A DNA stretch of 64,000 bases from a virus, in the IMG/VR virus record IMGVR_UViG_3300034062_003305, positions 1 through 64,000 of that record; one strand, written 5' to 3'. Position numbers and translations under genes: made by a program. The notes beneath the pieces are model-generated. The model was not told the DNA's origin. It worked only from the letters and a program-made list of their open reading frames with translations, and made no database searches. Within the stretch, counting starts at the first letter, position 1. Each line of letters opens with the position of its first letter. Shown in pieces: positions 46,581 to 55,000 of this stretch.

Positions 46581-47720
46581 TTATACGGTATAAATTGGAA
46601 TTGTTCGTTCGCCTAATTGCATAATAATGTTACTAGAAATTAGCGGAACAATCTCGTCGACAGCTGGATTTGCAAGACTTGGGCGAACAGCGTACATATC
46701 TAAAATTCCTGGGTCACGAGGACCTAGTACATCTAATACATCTTTATAAGTTGTACTAATTCTTATTGTATTTTCTACTCTATCAACTGCAGCTGCGTTA
46801 GCAATTGTTGTAGTTGTGAGGTTATTAATGTCAGAAAAATCAATTTGTATGGTCCAGTTATTGTCAGAATCTAAGAAGTCTCCATTAATTTCTGAGAAAT
46901 AATAAAGATTAGCTGCGCCATCGGCTGTTACATAGAGATCAAATGCGCTAAGTGGATAGAGAGGAGATGCTCCAGTAATACGACGAGCACGAGGTTGATC
47001 AGGGCTAAAGACACGAGCGCGGGCGCGAGCTTTGTCTGGGTTAGCTGTTTTAAGAAAAAGATCAATTGCATATATACCAGTGCGAAGTTCATCAATAAAA
47101 TCTTGGCTGTCAAGAAGGGTATATGAAACACCTTGACGAGAGATAGATGTAACTCGTTGTGGAAGAGCACAGGTGTCATCATTTTCATAAAGCTTTACAA
47201 GCTCTGTAGCAAGAACACGGGCAGCAGCACGACCTGCAGTAGGCGCTGGTGTTCCGTAGGTATAAGTAACTTCTACTTGAGATGGTGACCAACCTGCTCC
47301 GGGTACTCCAAGAATTGTTGAGTGGTCAGATAAATAATATTTGTTTGGCTCGATAATGTTTCCATCAAGATCACGAAGGGTATGCACTTTAATTACCTTG
47401 CGACCACGAAGACGTACACGAGAGTTTGCAGAGGTTCCATCACCTTGGAAGTCATCATCTGCGTAGCGATTAAATCCGCCAGATGCAATATTTACAATGT
47501 TGCCATCTACTAAAACTGGAGTGTAGGTAAGGCTTGATCCGCCTGAGCGAAGATAAGGATCGTAAGAAGATACATATCTCTCTGTTACTGTTGTTACACC
47601 GCTAAATTTACGGCCTGACATTCCCCAAAGAAGATAAGAGGCTGTTTTACAAGCTTCGTAGGCGTAATCAGAGTTAGTGTATGTACCTAACTCTTCTGGT
47701 GTTACCCAAAGATTACTCAC
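46581..47720 (-). CDS. Head-tail adaptor-like protein
   Basis: A 379-residue protein with a GTG start preceded by gaggtgaga. The first 200 residues (LWVTPEELGTYTNSDYAYEA, CKTASYLLWGMSGRKFSGV, then AAARVLATELVKLYENDDTC and RVTSISRQGVSYTLLDSQDF) match the helical head-completion adaptors of actinobacterial siphophages, which sit under the portal. The C-terminal 130 residues are an extra beta-rich region (SAFDLYVTADGAANLYYFSE) not needed for the adaptor fold. The role of this extension is unknown. Confidence 0.7.
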   Translation of the reverse strand: MSNLWVTPEELGTYTNSDYAYEACKTASYLLWGMSGRKFSGVTTVTERYVSSYDPYLRSGGSSLTYTPVLVDGNIVNIASGGFNRYADDDFQGDGTSANSRVRLRGRKVIKVHTLRDLDGNIIEPNKYYLSDHSTILGVPGAGWSPSQVEVTYTYGTPAPTAGRAAARVLATELVKLYENDDTCALPQRVTSISRQGVSYTLLDSQDFIDELRTGIYAIDLFLKTANPDKARARARVFSPDQPRARRITGASPLYPLSAFDLYVTADGAANLYYFSEINGDFLDSDNNWTIQIDFSDINNLTTTTIANAAAVDRVENTIRISTTYKDVLDVLGPRDPGILDMYAVRPSLANPAVDEIVPLISSNIIMQLGERTIPIYTV

Positions 47721-47744
47721 ACTCTCACCTCGTCTCTAAGTAAG

Positions 47745-47794
47745 AAGGCGGGCACAAACCGTAGTTTAAAAACCATCGGCTCGATGCCCGCCTT
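47745..47794 (-). terminator. Structured hairpin region after major tail protein gene
   Basis: Arms AAGGCGGGC (47745-47753) and GCCCGCCTT (47786-47794) are perfectly complementary. Inside, on the minus strand, CATCG-agc-CGATG makes a small hairpin followed by GTTTTTAAA, a terminator-like T-run. It lies in the gap between the major tail protein and adaptor genes and probably reduces transcription past the highly expressed tail gene. Processing or mRNA stabilisation is an alternative. Confidence 0.55.
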
Positions 47795-47804
47795 TCCTAA
47801 TGAA

Positions 47805-48851
47805 TTAAGCGGTTGGATCCTCGGTTGACGCAATAATGAAGTCAACTGGTAGATCCGCGTTGTATTCTTCGCTACCTGGAACGTTGAATGAAGATGTTGA
47901 GCCTTGTGAGTCAAAATCTGTCACTGCAAGGTATCCACGGTTACGAAGTACTGAACCAACTGGGCTAACTGCTGTAGATGCAACATCTGATGCAGTCTTT
48001 GCATAGCGGAAGGTTGTTGTGGTTGGAACTGCTGTGATTGTGTAAGTACCGTTAAATGTTGAATCAACGCCGCTTACAGTCACGCTCTGACCAACTTCAA
48101 ACCCATGTGCAGCACCTGTTGTAAGCGTTGCAATGTTTGATGTTAAAGCTTTGTTTGAAACTGTCTTTGTTGAGTTATTAAACCAGCGGTAGAAGCCTTT
48201 TAGACCTGTAGGTGAGTATGAAGTACGAGCATATGAGTATGAACGCTCAGTAGCTACTGGATACTCCCAACGGCCATCTAGACCTGAACCAAAGTTAACA
48301 TTTCCAAGTCCATAACCTTCAAAGGTTGTGGCAAGCATTCCATTTTCAATTACGCGGTCTCCGCTTTGGCGAAGCTTTGCGTATGGGAATACCCAGTGGA
48401 AGTATGGGTTAGTTGAAGCACGGCGGCCATCTGCGACAGCAAAAGACCAGCATTCAAGAGCAACACCGTTGCCTGAAGGGTCATCGCCAACGGAAGGTGC
48501 GGCCCAACCGACTGACTTATTCTGTGGTGATGCAAAAGAACCGAAGTTCTTACGAAGCAACAAACCGCCAGAGATTAGTTGTGAAAGTTCTGTATCTGGT
48601 TCGCAAATTGCGAGTTCCATTGTAATTCGCTTAAGTGTGTCAGGGGCTTTGTATGACACGCATACAGTGCCGTCTGCTGACTTCTCAACGATTTCGTCAC
48701 CCTCTTCATATTCAGGGGTGAAAGATGTGCGGAGGAACGCCGAGGTTGTGTAGCTGTCTCCTGCTCCATTGAGCAAATTGCCAGCGGCGTCCAGTCTTGT
48801 GACTCGGATCGCCACACCTTGGACGCTAGCCGCATAGTCCTGAGTGGCCAT
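47805..48851 (-). CDS. Major tail protein with inserted surface module
   Basis: A 348-residue protein. The sequence MATQDYAASVQGVAIRVTRL, then YEEGDEIVEKSADGTVCVSY, LKRITMELAICEPDTELSQL and the closing ADLPVDFIIAS is the tail-tube pattern of actinobacterial siphophages. Residues about 225-300 interrupt it with one copy of the shared module (AHGFEVGQSVTVSGVDSTFN, then TAVPTTTTFRYAKT), which would decorate the tail tube once per subunit. It comes directly after the capsid genes and before the head-tail adaptors, an unusual order. Strong expression would be expected, consistent with the hairpin that follows. Confidence 0.85.
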   Translation of the reverse strand: MATQDYAASVQGVAIRVTRLDAAGNLLNGAGDSYTTSAFLRTSFTPEYEEGDEIVEKSADGTVCVSYKAPDTLKRITMELAICEPDTELSQLISGGLLLRKNFGSFASPQNKSVGWAAPSVGDDPSGNGVALECWSFAVADGRRASTNPYFHWVFPYAKLRQSGDRVIENGMLATTFEGYGLGNVNFGSGLDGRWEYPVATERSYSYARTSYSPTGLKGFYRWFNNSTKTVSNKALTSNIATLTTGAAHGFEVGQSVTVSGVDSTFNGTYTITAVPTTTTFRYAKTASDVASTAVSPVGSVLRNRGYLAVTDFDSQGSTSSFNVPGSEEYNADLPVDFIIASTEDPTA

Positions 48852-48879
48852 TCCAGTGTTCTCCTTTGTTTATTTCTTA

Positions 48880-49758
48880 CTAGGTTGTGGGTAGTGCTAG
48901 ACGAATTGTGTAAAAGATACTTGGATCAAAGTATACCGCAGCTGAACGAACCGCTCTGACTGTTAAGTCATTTGTATTCGTACTTACAGTTGCACCTTGA
49001 CCTAGGTTCTCATTTACAATTTCAACTTTACTTAGGTGTATATCAACAGGGCCAGTTGCAAACATCCACTTATTTGAAGCAGAAGCAGTGGTGTTGGCAT
49101 CTTCTAAACGCCCAGCACCTGTGTAACCAGATCCAATGACAACATCTGTTCCTAAGCGAGTCATTGCTTTACCTGTTTTTCCTCCATCTGCTGGTAGGTA
49201 GATGATGCGAGATCCTAGGATCGAAGCAACATCGCGGGTCATGTGAATGACTCCGTTTGTTCCTGCTGGCGATGAAGAAATTGCTTGTTCCAACAGCATA
49301 AGTGCTGTTGCTGGAGCTAGAGCACCGCTATTTACTACGGTTGCTACTCCTGTTTCCCTTAAAAAATCATTCCCATTTGTTTCAGCAATTGAAGCTTTGC
49401 CTTCCCAAAACTCAAGCTCTACTGCTTTTTGTGTTGCTGCTTCTAACTGCTTTCTAGCGATTGCAAAACGATCTTCACCATTAATACCAAAATATGAACG
49501 AGTATCTGTTACTTGAATAAAGAAAGGTTCGTACTCTTTGAATTGTGGAAGAGTTGATGTTCCTACAACTGCACTAGCAGCTGCGTCATTTACTGTAAAT
49601 ATTTCTACTTCTGGTTGTGAATCAAACTCGTAGCTAAAGCCACGAACCCAACGCTCATCGTAATTTGCGGTGGTATGAGTCATAACCCGAGCGACACTTA
49701 GAAGTCCGCAAGGTGCCTGAACCAAATCTGGTGCTGGATAGATTCCTCTAAACGCCAT
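48880..49758 (-). CDS. Capsid-like structural protein (second HK97-like or decoration protein)
   Basis: A 292-residue protein (MAFRGIYPAPDLVQAPCGLL start). Features recalling the HK97 capsid fold are an extended loop (FTVNDAAASAVVGTSTLPQF), a spine-like helix (ARKQLEAATQKAVELEFWEG), and a later GVIHMTRDVASILGSRIIYL, then GTDVVIGSGYTG. It is shorter than the capsid domain of the preceding gene and immediately downstream of it. It may form pentamers, act as a second capsid subunit or decorate the shell. The fold is inferred by eye and a structure prediction would settle it. Confidence 0.55.
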   Translation of the reverse strand: MAFRGIYPAPDLVQAPCGLLSVARVMTHTTANYDERWVRGFSYEFDSQPEVEIFTVNDAAASAVVGTSTLPQFKEYEPFFIQVTDTRSYFGINGEDRFAIARKQLEAATQKAVELEFWEGKASIAETNGNDFLRETGVATVVNSGALAPATALMLLEQAISSSPAGTNGVIHMTRDVASILGSRIIYLPADGGKTGKAMTRLGTDVVIGSGYTGAGRLEDANTTASASNKWMFATGPVDIHLSKVEIVNENLGQGATVSTNTNDLTVRAVRSAAVYFDPSIFYTIRLALPTT

Positions 49759-49829
49759 TTCTAGTTTTCTCCTGTTTCTTTCTAAGTGTCTGCTCGGGTT
49801 TTGACTTAATTACTTTAGGCTACCGAATT

Positions 49830-51914
49830 TTAGTATTCGATTGCCGCAGCGGTTGCGCCACCTGTTGTGTCACGGAGAGCTGCTGCTACACCGTTCACTG
49901 AGATGGTTGATGTGACCTTGAGTGACTCAACGCCAACCTTTGCTACACCTTCGAAGGTTTCAACGAACATCTTGTAGTCGTTGGTTCCAACAAGGGTAGA
50001 ATCACGGATAACTCCGAGATCCAATGTACCGCCATCTAGGAACAAGAATGTTCCTTCTGCGAACATGTACCAGACGAATGTGTCTGCGAACTCGTTCATT
50101 GCAGCAGCACCTTGTGCATCGGTGAAATCATCGATGTGGTAGGTGATGTTGATGTTGCGAGATGCGATGTAACCATCGATCTCTGCGGCTGCATTAAGGG
50201 TGTTGTCACCAGGAGCTGCGATAGCAAGATCTGCAACCATTGCATCCTTGATCCAATATGGAGCAATGACGCGAAGTGGAGCATCTGCCTCTAGGCGATG
50301 GCGACCACGGTAGTTAGCTGCTGCGCGACCTAGTTGTACTAGGAAGTCACGAGCTACACCGATTAGTGATGTTGATGTAACAGCTGTTGACAGTGCTGTC
50401 AAGCGAGTAAGGATTTGTCCTTCTGCTTCACGAGCGTGCTGAATAAGACCAAGCTCATTGTGGCGAGCGATCAATTCAGGATATGCACGAGTCATCAAGT
50501 TACCGAATTGTAGCTGTAGTGTTACAGCATCAGTAGCAACAGTGTTTTCACCAGCAGCAGTTACAGTCAAACTAAGCTTTGCAGCTGGGTTTGGTGTTTC
50601 TGCTGAGTCGTTTGCTGCGGTCCAGATTCCAACAGCGTTAGCGTATGAGCTAAGTACTGGTGGAGTTACGAAGCGGATACCGCCACGGTCAGCCTGGAAT
50701 TTTGGAAGTGCATCACGAAGTGGACGAGCAGTGGTACCAAGACCAAAGATGTCGTACTTAACTTCGAATGGTGTTGAATGTCCACCAGATGCAACAAGTG
50801 CTTCAGGACCAGTTACGGCCTGAACCTTTGCCCAGTTTGACTCAGCATCTGTTGTCAGAGTGCGAGCTTCTGGGTATTGAGTAGCGATAGATGCAACGAT
50901 GTGTTGCTCTCCATCTCCACCATTTACGCGACGTAGAGCGTGGATACGCTTTTCGAACGCTGAAGCAACATCGATCATGTTGTTCATTGGGCTGCCAGCT
51001 GTGTAGCCAGGAATGTCAGCACCCGCAGTGATTGCCACGGGAGCTACAGATGCCTGTGCAACAGGGCGACGGTCAGCCGGGACCTCGATATTGAGGTTAT
51101 CTGCATTATCAGCAGCGGCGGTCACAGGTGCCTCCATCTTTTCTTGAACCTCTGTAGGTTCTGTTTGTGTTTGGATTGATGCTTCTGCATCTTCTGTAAC
51201 TTCTGCAACTGCAGCTTCTGAATCTGCAACAACTGCTGCATCTTCAACAACTACTTCTGCTTCTGTTACAACTGCTTCAACAGCTTCTGCTGCTTCAACA
51301 GGTGCTGCTTCTGCGGCTGGAGCATCTTCTGCACCATCTGCAACAACAGCGGTTGCCTCTACAGCGGCAGCTGCTTCGGTAACAACTTCGTTTGATTCTG
51401 TCGAAAGTTCGACGGTCTTATCTGCATCGATTGACGCTTCGGACATTTTTTCCTCTTCCTTTTTCTTTTCCTCATCCATCACTGGAGTTGGTGCTTCTTC
51501 TTCCATTGGCATTTCTTCTGCCATAGGAGCTTCGGCTGCAGGAACTTCTTCAGAAGGCATGTCTTCTTCTTTTTTATCTTCAGCCATTGCAGCTTCAGAT
51601 TCAGAAGTCATCTCTTCTTTCTTTTCCTCTGAGGAATCGGATTCCATATCCTTTTCTTTGTCTTCGCCGTACACACGAGAGGCTGCTTCTGCTGCCCGCT
51701 GTGCGAGCTCTTGAACCGCGGCCTCGCGTCGCTTGAATTCACCTTGAACGGTGCCAAGCATGTCGGCTAATGACGACATTGCGTCAACTGATTGCGGAGT
51801 AAGGTCATCTTTTTCTACAGACTCAAATTCTTTGATTATCTTGTTCTGTAACTCAGTAACTTGATCGTCAGTGAGTTCAGCTAGTGAATCAAATGATTCT
51901 TTAATTTGGTCCAT
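49830..51914 (-). CDS. Major capsid protein with fused scaffold-like N-terminus
   Basis: A 694-residue protein. Residues 1-100 are coiled-coil-like (LAELTDDQVTELQNKIIKEF) and residues 100-280 are extremely Ala/Glu/Val-rich and acidic, like a scaffolding or delta domain that the maturation protease removes. From about residue 298 the capsid domain starts (ADIPGYTAGSPMNNMIDVAS), continuing with FEVKYDIFGLGTTARPLRDA, an FVTPPVLSSY strand, LRVIAPYWIKDAMVADLAIA, and a terminal LVGTNDYKMFVETFEGVAKV pattern as in actinobacteriophage capsid proteins. The 168-base leader holds a promoter-like element and hairpins. Confidence 0.85.
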   Translation of the reverse strand: MDQIKESFDSLAELTDDQVTELQNKIIKEFESVEKDDLTPQSVDAMSSLADMLGTVQGEFKRREAAVQELAQRAAEAASRVYGEDKEKDMESDSSEEKKEEMTSESEAAMAEDKKEEDMPSEEVPAAEAPMAEEMPMEEEAPTPVMDEEKKKEEEKMSEASIDADKTVELSTESNEVVTEAAAAVEATAVVADGAEDAPAAEAAPVEAAEAVEAVVTEAEVVVEDAAVVADSEAAVAEVTEDAEASIQTQTEPTEVQEKMEAPVTAAADNADNLNIEVPADRRPVAQASVAPVAITAGADIPGYTAGSPMNNMIDVASAFEKRIHALRRVNGGDGEQHIVASIATQYPEARTLTTDAESNWAKVQAVTGPEALVASGGHSTPFEVKYDIFGLGTTARPLRDALPKFQADRGGIRFVTPPVLSSYANAVGIWTAANDSAETPNPAAKLSLTVTAAGENTVATDAVTLQLQFGNLMTRAYPELIARHNELGLIQHAREAEGQILTRLTALSTAVTSTSLIGVARDFLVQLGRAAANYRGRHRLEADAPLRVIAPYWIKDAMVADLAIAAPGDNTLNAAAEIDGYIASRNINITYHIDDFTDAQGAAAMNEFADTFVWYMFAEGTFLFLDGGTLDLGVIRDSTLVGTNDYKMFVETFEGVAKVGVESLKVTSTISVNGVAAALRDTTGGATAAAIEY

Positions 51915-51999
51915 TACTGTTCCTTTTCCGGGCCAGTTACGACAAGAAGGTGTTAAGGCTTCTCGTCTCGCTTATCAGTCGAGGCCGAGGGACTCACAG

Positions 52000-52039
52000 A
52001 CGCATTAGATGCGTGGAGGCACTCCACCTGATTTATATA
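52000..52039 (-). promoter_or_regulatory. Candidate promoter and structured leader of the capsid gene
   Basis: The 168-base gap 51915-52082 contains on the minus strand a TATATA -10-like box (52039-52034). It is followed at once by two perfect 6-bp hairpins: GTGGAG-tgc-CTCCAC (52027-52013) and ACGCAT-cta-ATGCGT (52014-52000), which share two bases. The transcript would start near 52026, giving a leader of about 110 bases with folded 5' end, as for strongly expressed capsid mRNAs. No clear -35 was seen. Confidence 0.45.
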
Positions 52040-52082
52040 GTACATTATTTTTTATATGGTTATTTGTACGATTATCTTCTAC

Positions 52083-55000
52083 TTAGGTAAGTAAGCGAAG
52101 AAGCTTTGCCATCTGGGAAGATATTTCTGATTGATTATAGAGATCGCTACCTGAAATAAACTTCTTCAAACCCTCTGTTGCTTCGTCAGCATCTTCTTGA
52201 CCAATCTTGTCCTCTACACGAGTAATCATGTCTTTCATGAGGTCTCTAAGAGCTGGAGGAACGTCTGAGAAGCGAATCTTTTCTGCATCTTCACCGAAGG
52301 CAAAAGGTAGGTTAGCAATAACCTTTCCAAGCTCTCCAGCGCTAATTCGAACGTTCTCTAAAGCTTCAGCATTTAGTGCTCCAGAGTCCAATCGGTCAAT
52401 AATTCCGAGTAAATCTCCTGCTGCTTTAGCTGCTCCAGCGTAATCGCCAGTGCTATCAAAGTTTTCAGCTTCTGCAATTTTATCTAGGACACGGTCTAAA
52501 CCAGATGTTCCAAGATCCTGCTTGATACGGGCTAATACCTGACGGAACTTGCCTGAGGCATCACGAGGTTGAGTTTCAGGGGTGTATTTAGCACGGCCAT
52601 CTTCATCACGAGAGATACCATCATTTTCTTGATCTTTACGAGCTTTTGCTTCAGTTTTTAATGCTTCAATTTCTTCATCTGTAAGGTCAGCAATCTCTTC
52701 TTCTATAGGATCTTCAGCAAATTCTTGTGTTGAAAAAACTGCTTCTGAATTCATAGAAGCTGCTGCAAAAGTTGCTCGAGTTTTCATAGTCTCGACAATT
52801 TCATCTAAATTAGAGGCTGCACCTTTCCAACTTTCTGGAATGATTTCTTCTCTATTAAGACCAATAGCACGTTTCATGATATGACGTTTTACCTTGCCAC
52901 GGCTTCCTGGCCTTGAGCGACCATAAGCACGGATAGCATTTTTTAAATCCTGAGGATTGCGGATAGGAAAGGATCCATCTGGAAGTGCTTTTCCTTCTTC
53001 AGCAAGACGCATACGAGTCTTACGAGAGATAACTCCCATTTCATTTTCTGGGTCATCATCGAACATCTCGGTCATATAGTCATAATCGAGATCCGAGTCT
53101 ACTTTTATTTTTGAAACTTTTGCAGCAATTAAAGCTTTTTGCTCTGATAATTGTGCATTTTGAAAAGCTTGAATACGAGAACGAGCATCATTTGCTGAAG
53201 CAACTAAAGCTTCTTTTTGTGGACGCTCTAAAGCTTCAAGACGACCCTTCATTTCTAAAAGTGGATCGCTTTTTAGTTGTGCAAGAACACTTGCTCCAGC
53301 AGCAACAAGAGCCATAACAGATCCTGATGCAACACGAGCACGAGCAATTGGGAATCCTGGAACATTTACCTGACATACAGCAACTAGTTCTAAAGAATTT
53401 TTAATTGGGCGCCAGTCACCAGATGGTGCTGATGCACGAAGTGCACGAATTTGTTCTGGTGTAGATCCTGGACGAACTGATCCAGCTACCCAAATACCAT
53501 AGGCATCTTCTCCAGCATGTACATCTGCAATTGCAGACGCTGTGTCGTCGTAGTGACGAACTGCTTCAGAGGCTGATGCTTCTAGTGATGCGTGTCCCCC
53601 CGCAAGAGTTAATTGCCCTACTGGTACATCTGTACCATCATCTGTACGAACTACACCTGTGTGAAAATATGCATACTTGCTACGACTGCGTGGAGGCTTG
53701 GTTCCCATACTCATGCCGATATGATCAACATTCCAAGCTGCGATATGACCGAATACACGACCATCATCATCAACAGTGAGTGGTGTTGCAGTTGTTAATT
53801 TTGGATCGTTAAACCACTCTTTTGGTGGATTAACTGGAATTGCACCTGCGATCATTCCGCAAGCAACAAGAGCCGAAGCATCGAGAGGGTTTACTCCTTC
53901 GACATATACGCCGTCAGGGATATTCACTTCTTCCTCTTCTCCGCCGAGCTCATCGGCGAGTTGAATTGAGCATTCTTGGAAAGCTGGCTTCGGCACCAAA
54001 GTCACAGCCATGACTCGTGCTTTCTTGATCTTTATTTTACCGCTTTCTACCTTGGTGTCAGAGCCTTCTTTGACCTCTGGAACCTCTTCGTCACCCTCAA
54101 ATTGATCGAGATCTGCCGAAACTCCACGAATAAAACCGCCACGAACTAGTCGTTCAGCTTCTTGTCCATATGAACCTTTATCAAAATAACCACGAGCGTT
54201 TCCGATACCGTTATCGGTACGGTCCATCTCAACAATCTTTCCTACAACAACAGAACCATTATGGCCTTCTCCCGTTTGAATTTGCCACAAAAGTGGAAGT
54301 GGAAGGTCTCTTACAGAGAGAGCTCCCTTTTCAATAATTCTTCCGTCTCCAGACTCTACTTCTTCAGGGATTACTAGAGGGATAAAGAACTCTGATCCAT
54401 TTTGATCTTCCATATCTCCACCAGCAGTCATAACTCTGGCTTTGGCATCGGCTGCTTTAGCACGAAGAATAAAAGTGCTCAAAAGTTCATCGTAATTATG
54501 TAAAGTATTAACGCTAAAAGAAGCCATCTCACGATTCTTCTTATCTCCTGGCCAGTAGCCATTTGCCTCTCTGTGACGAAGGGCGCAGTATCCCTTAGCA
54601 CGAGGTCCCATGTACTTGGCTAGTTGACGATAGCAACGAGTCCAATCTCCTGGAGTTCTCCAACGAATCTTGGCTGCACCCTTGCCATATAACCAATAAC
54701 GACGAAGCTTCTCTGCTTGACCACGATTGCGATCAAGGCCGCCAGCAGCAGTAATTCCTTTACTATCTACTTGCTCTAAAACATCAACAAGAGTTGCGTC
54801 ATCTAAAACAACTACAGGTGGTGGAGTTGCACTACGAAGATCTGTCAATAATTGAGGATCATGTACCCACTTACCTTTTTTACGAGTAAATGTAGTTGGT
54901 TGAATTGTTTTATTTGATGCTGGAACTAAAGCAACTAAATCCATAACAGCTTGTGGATCATCTGGTGAAACTACAGCCATGTGAAGAATAGGAACATCTG

